Below are positions 7,779-16,152 of a DNA stretch of 32,151 bases, piece by piece. Below the pieces are notes generated by a model. It had not been told where the DNA came from and searched no databases. It saw only the letters and a program-made list of their open reading frames with translations. Position 1 is the first letter of the stretch; each line of letters begins with the position of its first letter. Where the stretch lies: positions 1 to 32,151 of the forward strand of contig NZ_JAALGE010000036.1 of NCBI RefSeq assembly GCF_011057645.1, written 5' to 3'. A program made the translations under genes and the position numbers. This DNA is from Marisediminicola senii (GTDB lineage: Bacteria; Actinomycetota; Actinomycetes; Actinomycetales; Microbacteriaceae).

Positions 7779-8453
7779 ATGAGCGCCACCGACAAGCCCC
7801 GTCCCCGCCGTCGCCTGCTGATCGGCGGTGCGGCCATCGCGCTCGTCGCCGCCATCGGCGTCGGGGTGGCGGTGGATGCCGCCAGCTCCGGGTCACCAGA
7901 CGGCGCGGCATCCGCGGCAACCGAGCCGGTCGCCGCAGCACCCGCGACAGGAGCGGCAGACGGGGTACAGAATCCCGTCGACCGGGTCGCTGAACCATCC
8001 AGGGACGGCGTCACCGCCTCCCGGGTGTCCATCCCCGCCATCGGCGTGGATTCCACCCTCGAACAACTCGGCCTCGACCCCACCACCCGCGAGCTGACCC
8101 CGCCGGTCGAGTGGATGTCGGCCGGCTGGTACCGCGACGGAACCCTGCCGGGCGAGGTGGGGCCCGCCGTCATCGCCGGGCACGTCGATTCGGTCACCGC
8201 GCCGGCGGTCTTCGCACGCCTGAACGAGCTCGTCGCGGGCGACGAGGTGATCGTGACGCTGTCGGACGGCAGCACCGAGACCTTCGTCGTCGACTCGATG
8301 ACGTCGGCCCCGAAGAACGAATTCCCCACCGAGGCGGTCTATGGGCCGACGCCGACCGAGCAGCTGCGGCTGATCACCTGCGACGGGGCATTCGACAGCG
8401 CGACCGGGCACTATGTCGACAACCTCGTGGTCTTCGCCTCGCTCGCCGCGTAG
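7779..8453 (+). CDS. Class F-like sortase
   Basis: A 224-residue protein starting four bases after the GH8 stop. It has an N-terminal signal anchor (about 12-33), a low-complexity Ala/Pro linker to about 78, and a sortase beta-barrel. VIAGHVDS carries the catalytic H135 and LRLITC the catalytic C201. VSIPAIGVDSTLEQLGLD and the AGWYRDGTLPGEVGPAVIAGH region are typical of class F enzymes of Actinobacteria. There is no arginine anywhere after C201, where the third catalytic residue of sortases is normally found shortly after the cysteine. Sortases join secreted proteins to the cell wall or to each other. No classical LPxTG-helix-basic-tail substrate is encoded in the window; the DUF4397 protein three genes back is the obvious candidate partner. 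The operon appears to end here. Confidence 0.87.
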   Translation: MSATDKPRPRRRLLIGGAAIALVAAIGVGVAVDAASSGSPDGAASAATEPVAAAPATGAADGVQNPVDRVAEPSRDGVTASRVSIPAIGVDSTLEQLGLDPTTRELTPPVEWMSAGWYRDGTLPGEVGPAVIAGHVDSVTAPAVFARLNELVAGDEVIVTLSDGSTETFVVDSMTSAPKNEFPTEAVYGPTPTEQLRLITCDGAFDSATGHYVDNLVVFASLAA

Positions 8454-8463
8454 TCGGCACGCT

Positions 8464-8502
8464 CGCGGCGCAGGCCGCGGGGCCACCGGGCGGGCCGGTG
8501 GC
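8464..8502 (+). terminator. Double hairpin terminator of the polysaccharide operon
   Basis: Just after the sortase stop lie CGCGGC/GCCGCG (8464-8469 and 8474-8479) and the stronger GCCACCGG/CCGGTGGC (8482-8489 and 8495-8502, five-base loop). There is no true U run, only a T-containing stretch, as is common in high-GC Actinobacteria. Confidence 0.55.
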
Positions 8503-8544
8503 GGTCGGTCGTCCTCCCCAGGCCGATCGATGCGGAGTTATGGG

Positions 8545-8573
8545 TTTTTGGCAGAAATGACTTTTATTACGTA
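8545..8573 (+). promoter_or_regulatory. Candidate promoter of the M23 peptidase gene
   Basis: TTTTTG (8545-8550) and TACGTA (8568-8573) are separated by 17 bases within an AT-rich island of an otherwise GC-rich intergenic region. The match to a sigma-70 promoter is partial. A transcript from here would carry a leader of roughly 125 bases. Confidence 0.35.
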
Positions 8574-8578
8574 GCCGG

Positions 8579-8596
8579 GTGCCCTACCGTGGGCAC
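8579..8596 (+). other. Hairpin in the M23 leader
   Basis: GTGCCC and GGGCAC form a perfect six-base stem around a six-base loop near the start of the predicted leader. No U tract follows. It may fold in the 5' untranslated region; I could not match the leader to a known riboswitch class. Confidence 0.3.
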
Positions 8597-8703
8597 AGAA
8601 CAACCCCCCGTGATCGACCCGACGCCGGTATCCGCTGGACCGTTCCGCCGCGTGTCATCGCACTCCCCCCGGTGCGACCGACTACCAGAAACCCCTACTT
8701 TCC

Positions 8704-9630
8704 GTGCCCAAACACTCTGCTGCAAAAGCGCCGCGCCGTTCCGGCGTGCTTCGCACCCCCGGTGCGCGCCGCCGCGCCACCGGCCATGCCGTGGCGCCCC
8801 GCACCGCGCCGGCGCCGGTGCGTTCCCTCGCTGTCGGCGCCGCATCCGCTCCCGCAGCCCCACGATCCCCGTTCGGGCTCATCCGCGGCGCCAAGCGCGC
8901 GCTCGCCATGGTCGCCGTCACATTCGTCTTCGCCTCCTCCGTCGGCAGCATGATCCCCAGCGCCGAAGCGGCACCGACCGCCAGCGAGCAGGTCGCCGCC
9001 CCGCGGTCGACGCAGAGCCTCGGCACCGTCAGCGGCACCGTCACGGCCGCCGCCCTGTCGCGCGACGATTACGGCATCACGGTGAAGCCGCCGCCCCCGC
9101 CGCCTCCACCGCCGCCGCCGGCACCCGCCGCCGTGCCGGCCGGCTCCGGTTCCGCTGCCGGCTCCGGCTCTACCGCGTCTCGCCTGCTCGCCACCCCATC
9201 GACGTCGACCGCTGCACTGCAGTGGCCGCAGCCGATCGGCACCAAGATGAGCAGCGGCTTCGGTCCGCGCAGTTGCTCCGGCTGCTCGAGCGACCACCAG
9301 GGCGTCGACCTCAACGCCCCGGCCGGATCGCCGATCTGGTCAATGGCCGACGGTGTCGTCGTCGCGGTGAACGCACCCGGGTACTCCGCGTTCGGCGTGC
9401 ACGCCCGCATCCAGCACCTCATCGACGGCGAGGTCGTCACAACCCTCTACGCGCACATGCAGACCGGGTCGATGCCGCTCACCGTCGGGCAGACCGTCAC
9501 CGCCGGCCAGTATGTCGGGGCGATGGGCTGCACGGGGTCGTGCACCGGAACCCACCTGCACTTCGAGATCCACCCCGGTGGCGGCGTCGCCGTCGACCCG
9601 GTGGCCTGGTTCAACTCGCGCGTCTCGTAG
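8704..9630 (+). CDS. Secreted M23 family metallopeptidase (LytM-like)
   Basis: A 308-residue protein from GTG 8704. The start is uncertain because no Shine-Dalgarno sequence precedes it. A long basic N-terminus (1-65) leads into a hydrophobic segment (about 66-82) and a likely signal cleavage near AEA at 87-89. Next come a Ser/Thr/Ala-rich linker with an eleven-proline run at 129-139 and the M23 domain from about 172. Zinc ligands H198 and D202 (HQGVD) and H286 (HLHFE) are present, as are active-site H251 (YAHM) and H284. M23 enzymes cut peptide cross-links of peptidoglycan and the domain looks complete, so wall remodelling is likely. It lies beyond a terminator and has its own candidate promoter, so it is probably not part of the upstream operon, though both concern the cell surface. 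Confidence 0.87.
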   Translation: MPKHSAAKAPRRSGVLRTPGARRRATGHAVAPRTAPAPVRSLAVGAASAPAAPRSPFGLIRGAKRALAMVAVTFVFASSVGSMIPSAEAAPTASEQVAAPRSTQSLGTVSGTVTAAALSRDDYGITVKPPPPPPPPPPPAPAAVPAGSGSAAGSGSTASRLLATPSTSTAALQWPQPIGTKMSSGFGPRSCSGCSSDHQGVDLNAPAGSPIWSMADGVVVAVNAPGYSAFGVHARIQHLIDGEVVTTLYAHMQTGSMPLTVGQTVTAGQYVGAMGCTGSCTGTHLHFEIHPGGGVAVDPVAWFNSRVS

Positions 9631-9651
9631 CGAGGCCGATCGGGCGGCGGC

Positions 9652-9710
9652 GCACAGCGCTGTGCTGCGCCGAGCGGTGCTGCGCTGTGCCGAGCAGTGC
9701 TGTGCCGAGC
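9652..9710. repeat. 14-bp palindrome and three short direct repeats
   Basis: GCACAGCGCTGTGC (9652-9665) is a perfect palindrome. It is followed by three near-identical 11-mers, CTG(C/T)GCCGAGC, at 9665-9675, 9685-9695 and 9700-9710. They fill the gap after the M23 gene. They may be a local slippage product or a transcript 3' end; no function is assigned. Confidence 0.5.
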
Positions 9711-9741
9711 CAGTCTCGGGCTACGCCCAGCGGCCGCGGGC

Positions 9742-9747
9742 TAGCCT
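9742..9747 (+). promoter_or_regulatory. -10 box TAGCCT, leaderless promoter of the MpaB-like gene
   Basis: TAGCCT lies six bases before the ATG at 9754 and no Shine-Dalgarno sequence is present, consistent with a leaderless transcript. Confidence 0.5.
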
Positions 9748-9753
9748 CGCCCC

Positions 9754-10692
9754 ATGGGCAGGTTTGCAGATAGCTGGCGGTCTCATCTGCTGACGACGTT
9801 CTCGGGCAACAGCGAGGGCCGTCCGCACTGGGTCAAGGGAATCGAAGAGGGAGACGATGCCGGGTACTTTGGCATCGGGTCGGCCGCGTGGGCGGTGCAC
9901 GGGGGAATGCCGACCATGGTCGCCGGCATCCGCGCGCTGCTGATGCAGACCCTTCACCCCGGGGCGATGGCGGGGGTGCACGACTGGTCGCGCTATCGCG
10001 AGGATCCGCTCGGCAGGCTCTCCGGCACCATCCAGTGGCTCATCACGGTCACCTTCGCCGACCAGGCGCTCGCCACGAAGGAGTCGTCGCGCGTCGGGCG
10101 CTTCCACTCGCGCGTCGTCGGCACCTACCTCGACGCCCAGGGCGTCGAGAGGCCTTACGCGGCGGGCGACCAGGAGCTGCTCTCCTGGGTGCACATCGTG
10201 TTCACCGACGCGTTCCTCACCTGCCACGAACTGTGGGCGGGCGACATCCCGGGCGGGCCGGACGCCTACGTGCGCGAGTGGGCGCAGGCCGGCATCCTGG
10301 TCGGCGTCGACGATCCGCCGCGGTCCGAGGCCGACCTGCGCGAGCGCCTCGACGCGTTCAAGCGCGATGGGGTGCTGAAGAGCGACGAACGCGTCGCCGA
10401 GGCGGTCAACTTCATCCGCAACGCGCCGCTTCGCCCGGCGATGATGCCGTTCTACCGCATCATGTTCGCCGGCGCCGTGGCATCCATTCCCCAGGAGTAC
10501 CGCGTGATGCTCGGGCTGAAGCGACCGTGGTGGCCCGCGATCACCGCGACCAGGGCCGTGCTGGGACTGGTGCGGCTGGTGCTCGGGGCGTCGTCGAGCT
10601 CGGAGGATGCCGCGCGCGTGCGTATCGCGCGCCTCGACGCCGAACGACGCGATCGGTCAGGTGCCGCGACCGGCGACGGTGGTGCCGCGTAG
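9754..10692 (+). CDS. Oxygenase MpaB family protein (DUF2236)
   Basis: A 312-residue protein with the DUF2236 pattern: GIGSAAWAVHGG near the N-terminus, LMQTLHPGAMAGVHDWSRY with the conserved histidines, DPLGRL, then the ELLSWVHIVFTDAF segment and a helical C-terminus. The family includes fungal MpaB (oxidative cleavage in mycophenolic acid synthesis) and the bacterial latex-clearing protein Lcp, which bind haem through a histidine. The physiological substrate of the many bacterial members is not known. No signal peptide is visible. It is followed closely by DNA polymerase IV, but a -10-like element overlaps its stop codon, so the two may be transcribed separately. Confidence 0.85.
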   Translation: MGRFADSWRSHLLTTFSGNSEGRPHWVKGIEEGDDAGYFGIGSAAWAVHGGMPTMVAGIRALLMQTLHPGAMAGVHDWSRYREDPLGRLSGTIQWLITVTFADQALATKESSRVGRFHSRVVGTYLDAQGVERPYAAGDQELLSWVHIVFTDAFLTCHELWAGDIPGGPDAYVREWAQAGILVGVDDPPRSEADLRERLDAFKRDGVLKSDERVAEAVNFIRNAPLRPAMMPFYRIMFAGAVASIPQEYRVMLGLKRPWWPAITATRAVLGLVRLVLGASSSSEDAARVRIARLDAERRDRSGAATGDGGAA

Positions 10693-10695
10693 GCT
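10690..10695 (+). promoter_or_regulatory. -10-like TAGGCT ahead of dinB
   Basis: TAGGCT overlaps the stop of the MpaB-like gene. A transcript starting about seven bases downstream would begin just ahead of, or within, the GAGGAG ribosome binding site (10702-10707) that serves the six-codon frame before dinB. No -35 box was identified. Confidence 0.35.
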
Positions 10696-10711
10696 TCTCA
10701 CGAGGAGCACC

Positions 10712-10732
10712 ATGAGCGGGCGACGCACGTGA
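10712..10732 (+). CDS. Six-codon upstream reading frame overlapping dinB
   Basis: ATG at 10712 follows GAGGAG by four bases and encodes MSGRRT before TGA at 10730-10732. That stop overlaps the dinB GTG start (10729-10731) as GTGA. The binding site is too far (21 bases) from the dinB start to serve it directly, so translating this short frame may deliver ribosomes to dinB by coupling. No peptide function is claimed. A one-base error in the sequence would be the main alternative. Confidence 0.45.
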   Translation: MSGRRT

Positions 10733-12000
10733 GCAAGCAGGACGGCAGCGACCGGCAGGTCAGCGACGACGCCGTCGACAGCTCCACCGCCACCATCCTG
10801 CACGTCGACCTCGACTCGTTCTTCGCGTCCGTCGAGCTGCTCGACCGGCCCGACCTCGTGAACCGTCCCGTGGTCGTGGCCGGCAACTCGATGCGCTCGG
10901 TCGTCACCGCAGCCAACTACCCCGCCCGCAAGTTCGGGGTGCGGTCGGCGATCCCGCTGTCGCAGGCGCTGCGGCTGTGCCCGCACGCGGTGGTGCTGCC
11001 GCCGCACCGGGAGAAGTACACCTACTACTCCCGCAAGGTCATGGCGATCTTCGACGACATGACGCCGCTGGTCGAACGGCTCGGCATCGACGAGGCGTTC
11101 CTCGACGTCGCGGGCGCGCGCGGGCTGCTCGGGTCGCCCGCCGAGATCGGCCGCGCCATCCGGCAGCGCGTGCACGACGAGACGCGGCTCACCTGCTCGG
11201 TCGGTGCGGCATCGGTCAAGTTCGTCGCCAAGATCGCGTCGGGGCGTGCGAAGCCCGACGGCCTGCTGGTGGTTCCGGCCGACCGCACGCTCGAGTTCCT
11301 GCATCCACTGCCCGTCTCGCAACTCCGGGGCGTGGGGGCCGCGACCGAGGAGTCACTCACCTCGCGCGGCCTGAGAACGATCGGCGACGTCGCCGCGCTC
11401 GGGCTCCCGGCGCTGCAGCGGGCCGTCGGCCTCGCCGCCGGGCACAAGCTGCACGAGCTCGCGAACGGCCGCGATCCGCGCCGCGTGACCCCGGGCGTGG
11501 CGGAGAAGAGCGCGGGACACGAGGTCACCTTCGAGGTCGACGTCACCGACGCGGAGGTACTGCGCCGCGAACTGCTCCGGCAGGCCGATGCGGTGGCCGT
11601 GCGGCTGCGCGCCGGCGGATGGGTGGGCCGCACCGTCGTGCTCAAGTTGCGCTACTCCGATTTCACCACCATCACCCGGTCGCGCACCATCGCCGAACCG
11701 ACCGACCTCGGCCGGCGCATCTACGAAGAGGTGCGCTCGATCTACGACGGCCTCGGCGCTCACCGGTCGGTGCGGTTGATCGGCGTGCGGGTCGAGCAAC
11801 TCTCGGCAAAGGGCGACGAACGTGCGTCGCTGTGGGACGACGACGCGGAGTGGCGCCTCGCGGAGCAGGCCATCGACGGGGTCGCCGAGAAGTTCGGCCG
11901 CGGAAGCCTCCGGCCGGCCTCGCTGATCCGCCCGGCGGGCAACCTCGTCAACAAGGGCAGGCTCGGCGACGCACGACAGAAGCCCCGGGCCGGCGACTGA
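10729..12000 (+). CDS. dinB: DNA polymerase IV (Y-family translesion polymerase)
   Basis: A 423-residue Y-family polymerase. The palm motif LHVDLDSFFASVE supplies catalytic D27 and the aromatic steric-gate region at F31-F32; LGIDEAFLDV supplies D121-E122. SVGAASVKFVAKIASGRAKPDG and the helix-hairpin-helix thumb (SQLRGVGAATEESL) follow, then the little-finger domain. It copies damaged templates with low fidelity. The C-terminus lacks an obvious QLxLF clamp motif; RASLW in the last third may serve. GTG 10729 is the only start in frame before the motif region and lacks its own ribosome binding site, see the preceding six-codon frame. No LexA/SOS box was recognised. Confidence 0.93.
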   Translation: MSKQDGSDRQVSDDAVDSSTATILHVDLDSFFASVELLDRPDLVNRPVVVAGNSMRSVVTAANYPARKFGVRSAIPLSQALRLCPHAVVLPPHREKYTYYSRKVMAIFDDMTPLVERLGIDEAFLDVAGARGLLGSPAEIGRAIRQRVHDETRLTCSVGAASVKFVAKIASGRAKPDGLLVVPADRTLEFLHPLPVSQLRGVGAATEESLTSRGLRTIGDVAALGLPALQRAVGLAAGHKLHELANGRDPRRVTPGVAEKSAGHEVTFEVDVTDAEVLRRELLRQADAVAVRLRAGGWVGRTVVLKLRYSDFTTITRSRTIAEPTDLGRRIYEEVRSIYDGLGAHRSVRLIGVRVEQLSAKGDERASLWDDDAEWRLAEQAIDGVAEKFGRGSLRPASLIRPAGNLVNKGRLGDARQKPRAGD

Positions 12001-12067
12001 CTCTCGTCAGCCGCGCGGCCAGGGGCTCCCTGTGCTCGTGCCGGTGCCGGTGCCTGTCCGGCCCTCG

Positions 12068-13795
12068 CTAGCGCGCGATGATCGCGGCCGAGTGGCCGGG
12101 AAGCGTCACGCCATCGGCCGACATCGCGACCGCGTCATCCGTTGCCAGCAGCAGCACTCCGGGGTACAGCGACGTCACCGTGTCGGTGCCGAAGTTGATC
12201 GCCACGGTGGTGTCGCCGCGGTGGATCGCGAACGTGCGGGCGGCCTCGTCGTACTCCACGGAGGTGTGGCCGAACCGCGGGTCGGTGAGGTCGGGAACGG
12301 TGCGGCGCAGTCGCGCGAGGTCGCGGTAGACCTGCAGCAGCGCCGCGTGGTCACCCGACTCGAGCTCCGACCAGTCGAGCTTCGAGTTCGTGAACGTCGT
12401 CGGGTCCTGCGGGTCGGGAACGACGGCCGGATCCCAGCCCATCTTCTCGAACTCGCGGATGCGGCCCTCGGCGGTGGCGGTGCCGAGCTCGGGCTCCGGG
12501 TGCGACGTGAAGAACTGCCACGGCGTCGTCGCGCCCCATTCCTCGCCCTGGAACAGCATGGGCGTGAATGGGCCGACCAGCGTCAACACGGCCGCGATGC
12601 GCAGCGCGCCGCCGTCGAGTGTCGCGGTGAGGCGGTCGCCGATCGCGCGGTTGCCGATCTGGTCGTGGTTCTGGTTCGCCACCACGAGGCGCCAGGTCGG
12701 CATGTTCTCGGTGTCGACGGGGGAGCCGTGGTCGCGTTCCCGGAAGGTGGAGAACGTGCCGTCGTGGTAGAACCCCTTGGTGATGACCTTCGCGAGCGAC
12801 TCCAGCTTCGCGAAGTCGCCGTAGTACCCGGTAGTCTCCCCGGTCAGCGCGACGTGCACCGCGTGGTGGAAGTCGTCGCTCCACTGCGCGTGCAGGCCGT
12901 AGCCGTTCGCCTCGCGCGGCGTGATGAGCAGTGGGTCGTTGAGGTCGGATTCGGCGATCAGCGTGAGCGGGCGGCCGACGAACGCCGACAGGGCGTCGGT
13001 CTCCTCTGCCATCTCGCGCAGGATGTGCTTGTCCGACGTGTCGACCAGGGCGTGCACGGCATCGAGCCGCAGGCCGTCGACGTGGTAGTCGCCGAGCCAC
13101 ATGGCGAGGTTGTCGAGGATGTAGCGGCGCACCTGCGGCAGGTCGAGGTTGACCGACGATCCCCAGGTGTTCTCGCTCGCGTCGTGCAGGTACGGGCCGA
13201 AGCGCGGCAGGTAGTTGCCGCTCGGTCCGAGGTGGTTGTAGACGACGTCCTGGATGACGCCGAGGTCGCGCGCGTGGCACGCGTCGACGAACCGCTGGTA
13301 GGCCTCGGGGCCGCCGTACGTCTCGTCGACGGCGTACCACAGCACGCCGTCGTAGCCCCAGTTGTGCGTGCCGTTGAAGCCGTTGACCGGCAGCACCTCG
13401 ACGAAGTCGACACCGAGTTCGACCAGGTGGTCGAGGCGGTCGATGGCGGAGTCGAGGGTGCCGTCAGGCGTGAACGTGCCGACGTGCATCTCGTAGATCA
13501 TGCCGCCGGCCAGCTGGCGGCCGGTCCACGACTGGTCGGTCCACGCGAACGCGGAGGGGTCGTAGCTGCGCGACAGCCCGTGAACGGTGTCGACCTGGCG
13601 ACGCGAGCGGGGGTCGGGCACCGGGGTCTCGTCGTCGTCCAGTAGAAAGCCGTACTCGTCGCCGGTCACCGGTTCGGTGGTCGCCCACCAGCCGTCGCCG
13701 GAGTCGACGAGTGGATGCGTCGCGCCATCCACCACGAGGGAGACCCGCGTCGCACGGGGCGCCCAGACGGGAGCGATGGGCACGCCGCCGGTCAC
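12068..13795 (-). CDS. treZ: Malto-oligosyltrehalose trehalohydrolase
   Basis: A 575-residue GH13 enzyme that releases trehalose from maltooligosyl-trehalose. An N-terminal carbohydrate-binding-like beta domain ([15 protein letters not shown]) precedes the barrel. [39 protein letters not shown] with nucleophile D245, LIAESDL with acid E282, and [10 protein letters not shown] with D378 are characteristic of TreZ. It is the last gene of treXYZ; its GTG start overlaps the treY stop by four bases (GTGA), implying translational coupling. It converges with dinB across a 67-base gap holding only a small CAGGG/CCCTG hairpin (12020-12032). Confidence 0.94.
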   Translation of the reverse strand: MTGGVPIAPVWAPRATRVSLVVDGATHPLVDSGDGWWATTEPVTGDEYGFLLDDDETPVPDPRSRRQVDTVHGLSRSYDPSAFAWTDQSWTGRQLAGGMIYEMHVGTFTPDGTLDSAIDRLDHLVELGVDFVEVLPVNGFNGTHNWGYDGVLWYAVDETYGGPEAYQRFVDACHARDLGVIQDVVYNHLGPSGNYLPRFGPYLHDASENTWGSSVNLDLPQVRRYILDNLAMWLGDYHVDGLRLDAVHALVDTSDKHILREMAEETDALSAFVGRPLTLIAESDLNDPLLITPREANGYGLHAQWSDDFHHAVHVALTGETTGYYGDFAKLESLAKVITKGFYHDGTFSTFRERDHGSPVDTENMPTWRLVVANQNHDQIGNRAIGDRLTATLDGGALRIAAVLTLVGPFTPMLFQGEEWGATTPWQFFTSHPEPELGTATAEGRIREFEKMGWDPAVVPDPQDPTTFTNSKLDWSELESGDHAALLQVYRDLARLRRTVPDLTDPRFGHTSVEYDEAARTFAIHRGDTTVAINFGTDTVTSLYPGVLLLATDDAVAMSADGVTLPGHSAAIIAR

Positions 13796-16152
13796 GCGGT
13801 CACCTCGAACGGGGTGGCGGTGGGGGCGAGCAGCGCGACCGGGTAGCGGTCGAGCAGGGTAGAGAGCAGCACGGTGCCTCCGGGAACGGGCCTACCGGTG
13901 ATGACGTCGGTCATCGCGCGGACGGGCAACTGGATGGTGGTGTCTTCCCAGCCCCCGGCGGCGGCGAGGCCGACGGGCAGGCGGGTGGCGACGGTGATGG
14001 CGCCGCCGCGGTCGAACGCGACCGCGTGGTCGGCGGCGGAGCCGAACACGGCGACGGGGGCGTAGCGGGTGAACAGCTCCTGGCGGTCACGACGCAGACG
14101 CAGGGCCCGCGAGGTCACCAGCAGCTTGGCCGCGCCGGATTCGTCGACCTCGGGCTGTGCACCGCCGTCGATCGCGGCCAGGTAGAGCCGGCGCAGGTCG
14201 AAGTCGACCTCGCGACGGTTGTCGGGGTCGACCAGCGAGGTCTCCCACAGTTCACTGCCCTGGTAGACGTCGGGAACGCCGGGCGCGGTGAGCTGGATGA
14301 GCTTCGCCGAGAGCGAGTTGCTCCAGCCCGGCTGCTCGACGCGTTGCACGAGCCCGGCGAGGATGTCGGCCACGCGCGGGTCGTCGAATGCGGAATCGAC
14401 GAGCTGGTGCATCCGTGATTCGAATTCTTCGTTCTGGTTGGTCCACGCCGTCGAGTCGCCGGCCTCGCGGGAGGCCTTCTCGACGTACGCGTGCAGTCGC
14501 TCGCGCGATGCGGGCCACGATCCGACGATGGCCTGCCAGATGAGGGTCTCGAACGGACCGTCGCCGAGCGGTGACGCGGCGCGCAGCTTGTCGAGCGCGG
14601 TCTCCCACTCCGACGGCAGTTCGGCGAGCACGCTGAGGCGGGCACGCACGTCTTCGCCGCGCTTGGTGTCGTGGGTCGAGAGGGTGGTCATCGAGGTCGG
14701 AAAGCTCGCCTGGCGCAGCTGCTGGCGGTGGTGGAAGTCCGCCGTGGTGATGGCGAACTCCTCGGGGTCGGCGCCCACCTCGGTCAGCGTGCCCAGGCGG
14801 TTGAAGCGGTAGAACGCGGTGTCCTCCACGCCCTTCGCCATCACCATGCCCGAGGTCTGCTGAAAGCGGATGGCGGCGGGATGCGTGGGGTCGGAGAGCA
14901 CCGCGACGAGCTCGTCGACCGTTCCGGACAACTCCGGGCGGTGCCGCTTCGCCAGGGTCGCCGCCGCGTGCAGCTGCTCGATGCCGAGCGGCAGGTAGGA
15001 ACGGTAGACGGGAAAGCAGGTCAGCAGTTCGGCGATGGCATCGGCGACCCGGGAGAGGGCGGCGCCCTTCTGGGCCTTGACCCTCTTGACCGACGCGCCG
15101 AGGTCGCGCTCGATGCGCAGCACCTCGGAGCGCAGGATGCCGTCGGCGATGCTCCGCTTGGTGTCGTGGATCAGCTCGAGCCACTCGACGGGCTCGGTGG
15201 CGTCGCGCAGCTTCGCTTCGAGGGCATCGAGCGCCGCCTGGCCGGCCGGGTCGACGAGCACCCGGTCGATCTCGGCGAGCGCGTCGTACCCGGTGGTGCC
15301 GTCGGTCGCCCACGCGGTCGGAAGCGGTTCCGGGCCCTCGAGGATCTTTTCGACGAGCACGTAGGCGCCGCCGGTCGCGGCGGCGAGCGCGTCGAGGTAG
15401 CCGGCGGGGTCGGCGAGGCCGTCGGGGTGATCAACGCGCAGGCCGTCGGCGAGGCCGTCGCGAATCCAGCGCACGATCTCGGCGTGCGATTCGTCGAACA
15501 CCCACGGCGTCTCCACCCTGATGCCCGCGAGGGTGTTCACGGCGAAGAACCGGCGGTAGTTGAGCTCGGCGTCGGCGCGGCGCCAGTTCATCAGTTCGTA
15601 GTTCTGGCGGGCGTGCACCTCGGCGGGGGTCGCTCCGTCGTCGGCGGTGCCGGGGGCGATCGGAAAGCGATTGTCGTAGTAGCGCAGCTCGTCGCCGACG
15701 ATGGTCAGCTTCTCGAGCTCCGACTGCCCGTCTTCGTCGTCGCCGAGCACGGGCAGGCGCACCTTGCCGCCGCCGAACGCCCAGTCGACGTCGAAGGCCT
15801 CGGCGTAGCGGGATTCCCGGCCGTGCGTCAGCAGGTCCCACCACCACACGCTCTGCGCGGGGGTGGCGACGCCGACGTGGTTCGGCACGATGTCGATGAG
15901 CACGCCGAGCCCGTTCGCACGGGCTGCGGCGGAGGCGGCATCCAGACCGGATGCCCCTCCGCGCGCCGGGTCGATACGGGAGTGGTCTGTCACGTCGTAC
16001 CCGTGGTCCGAGCCCTTTTCGGCCGTGAGGATCGGCGAGAAGTACACCCAGTCGGCACCGAGCTCCCGCACGTAGTCGGCGACACCCGCCGCCTTGTTCA
16101 GGTCGAACGACTCCCGGATCTGCAGGCGGTACGTGGAGATCGGTGCCCTCAT
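13792..16152 (-). CDS. treY: Malto-oligosyltrehalose synthase
   Basis: A 786-residue GH13 enzyme that isomerises the reducing-end linkage of a maltodextrin to an alpha,alpha-1,1 bond. ATG 16152 is chosen because the family N-terminus [14 protein letters not shown] follows directly and the codon overlaps the treX stop (TGATG); the longer open frame upstream is a shadow of treX. Motifs in order: [48 protein letters not shown] with the nucleophile Asp, [12 protein letters not shown] with the acid Glu, and [16 protein letters not shown] with the third acid. The length fits TreY. It works between TreX, which supplies linear chains, and TreZ. Confidence 0.95.
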   Translation of the reverse strand: MRAPISTYRLQIRESFDLNKAAGVADYVRELGADWVYFSPILTAEKGSDHGYDVTDHSRIDPARGGASGLDAASAAARANGLGVLIDIVPNHVGVATPAQSVWWWDLLTHGRESRYAEAFDVDWAFGGGKVRLPVLGDDEDGQSELEKLTIVGDELRYYDNRFPIAPGTADDGATPAEVHARQNYELMNWRRADAELNYRRFFAVNTLAGIRVETPWVFDESHAEIVRWIRDGLADGLRVDHPDGLADPAGYLDALAAATGGAYVLVEKILEGPEPLPTAWATDGTTGYDALAEIDRVLVDPAGQAALDALEAKLRDATEPVEWLELIHDTKRSIADGILRSEVLRIERDLGASVKRVKAQKGAALSRVADAIAELLTCFPVYRSYLPLGIEQLHAAATLAKRHRPELSGTVDELVAVLSDPTHPAAIRFQQTSGMVMAKGVEDTAFYRFNRLGTLTEVGADPEEFAITTADFHHRQQLRQASFPTSMTTLSTHDTKRGEDVRARLSVLAELPSEWETALDKLRAASPLGDGPFETLIWQAIVGSWPASRERLHAYVEKASREAGDSTAWTNQNEEFESRMHQLVDSAFDDPRVADILAGLVQRVEQPGWSNSLSAKLIQLTAPGVPDVYQGSELWETSLVDPDNRREVDFDLRRLYLAAIDGGAQPEVDESGAAKLLVTSRALRLRRDRQELFTRYAPVAVFGSAADHAVAFDRGGAITVATRLPVGLAAAGGWEDTTIQLPVRAMTDVITGRPVPGGTVLLSTLLDRYPVALLAPTATPFEVTA

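Noticed and set aside
8574-8703. Possible cyclic-di-AMP (ydaO) riboswitch before the M23 peptidase gene, as seen at other actinobacterial wall-hydrolase genes
   Set aside because: The leader has a hairpin but I could not find the conserved ydaO core segments, so I leave it as unassigned.
12032-13645. Plus-strand open frame of 537 codons opposite treZ
   Set aside because: Shadow of treZ; no domain pattern and composition typical of an antisense frame.
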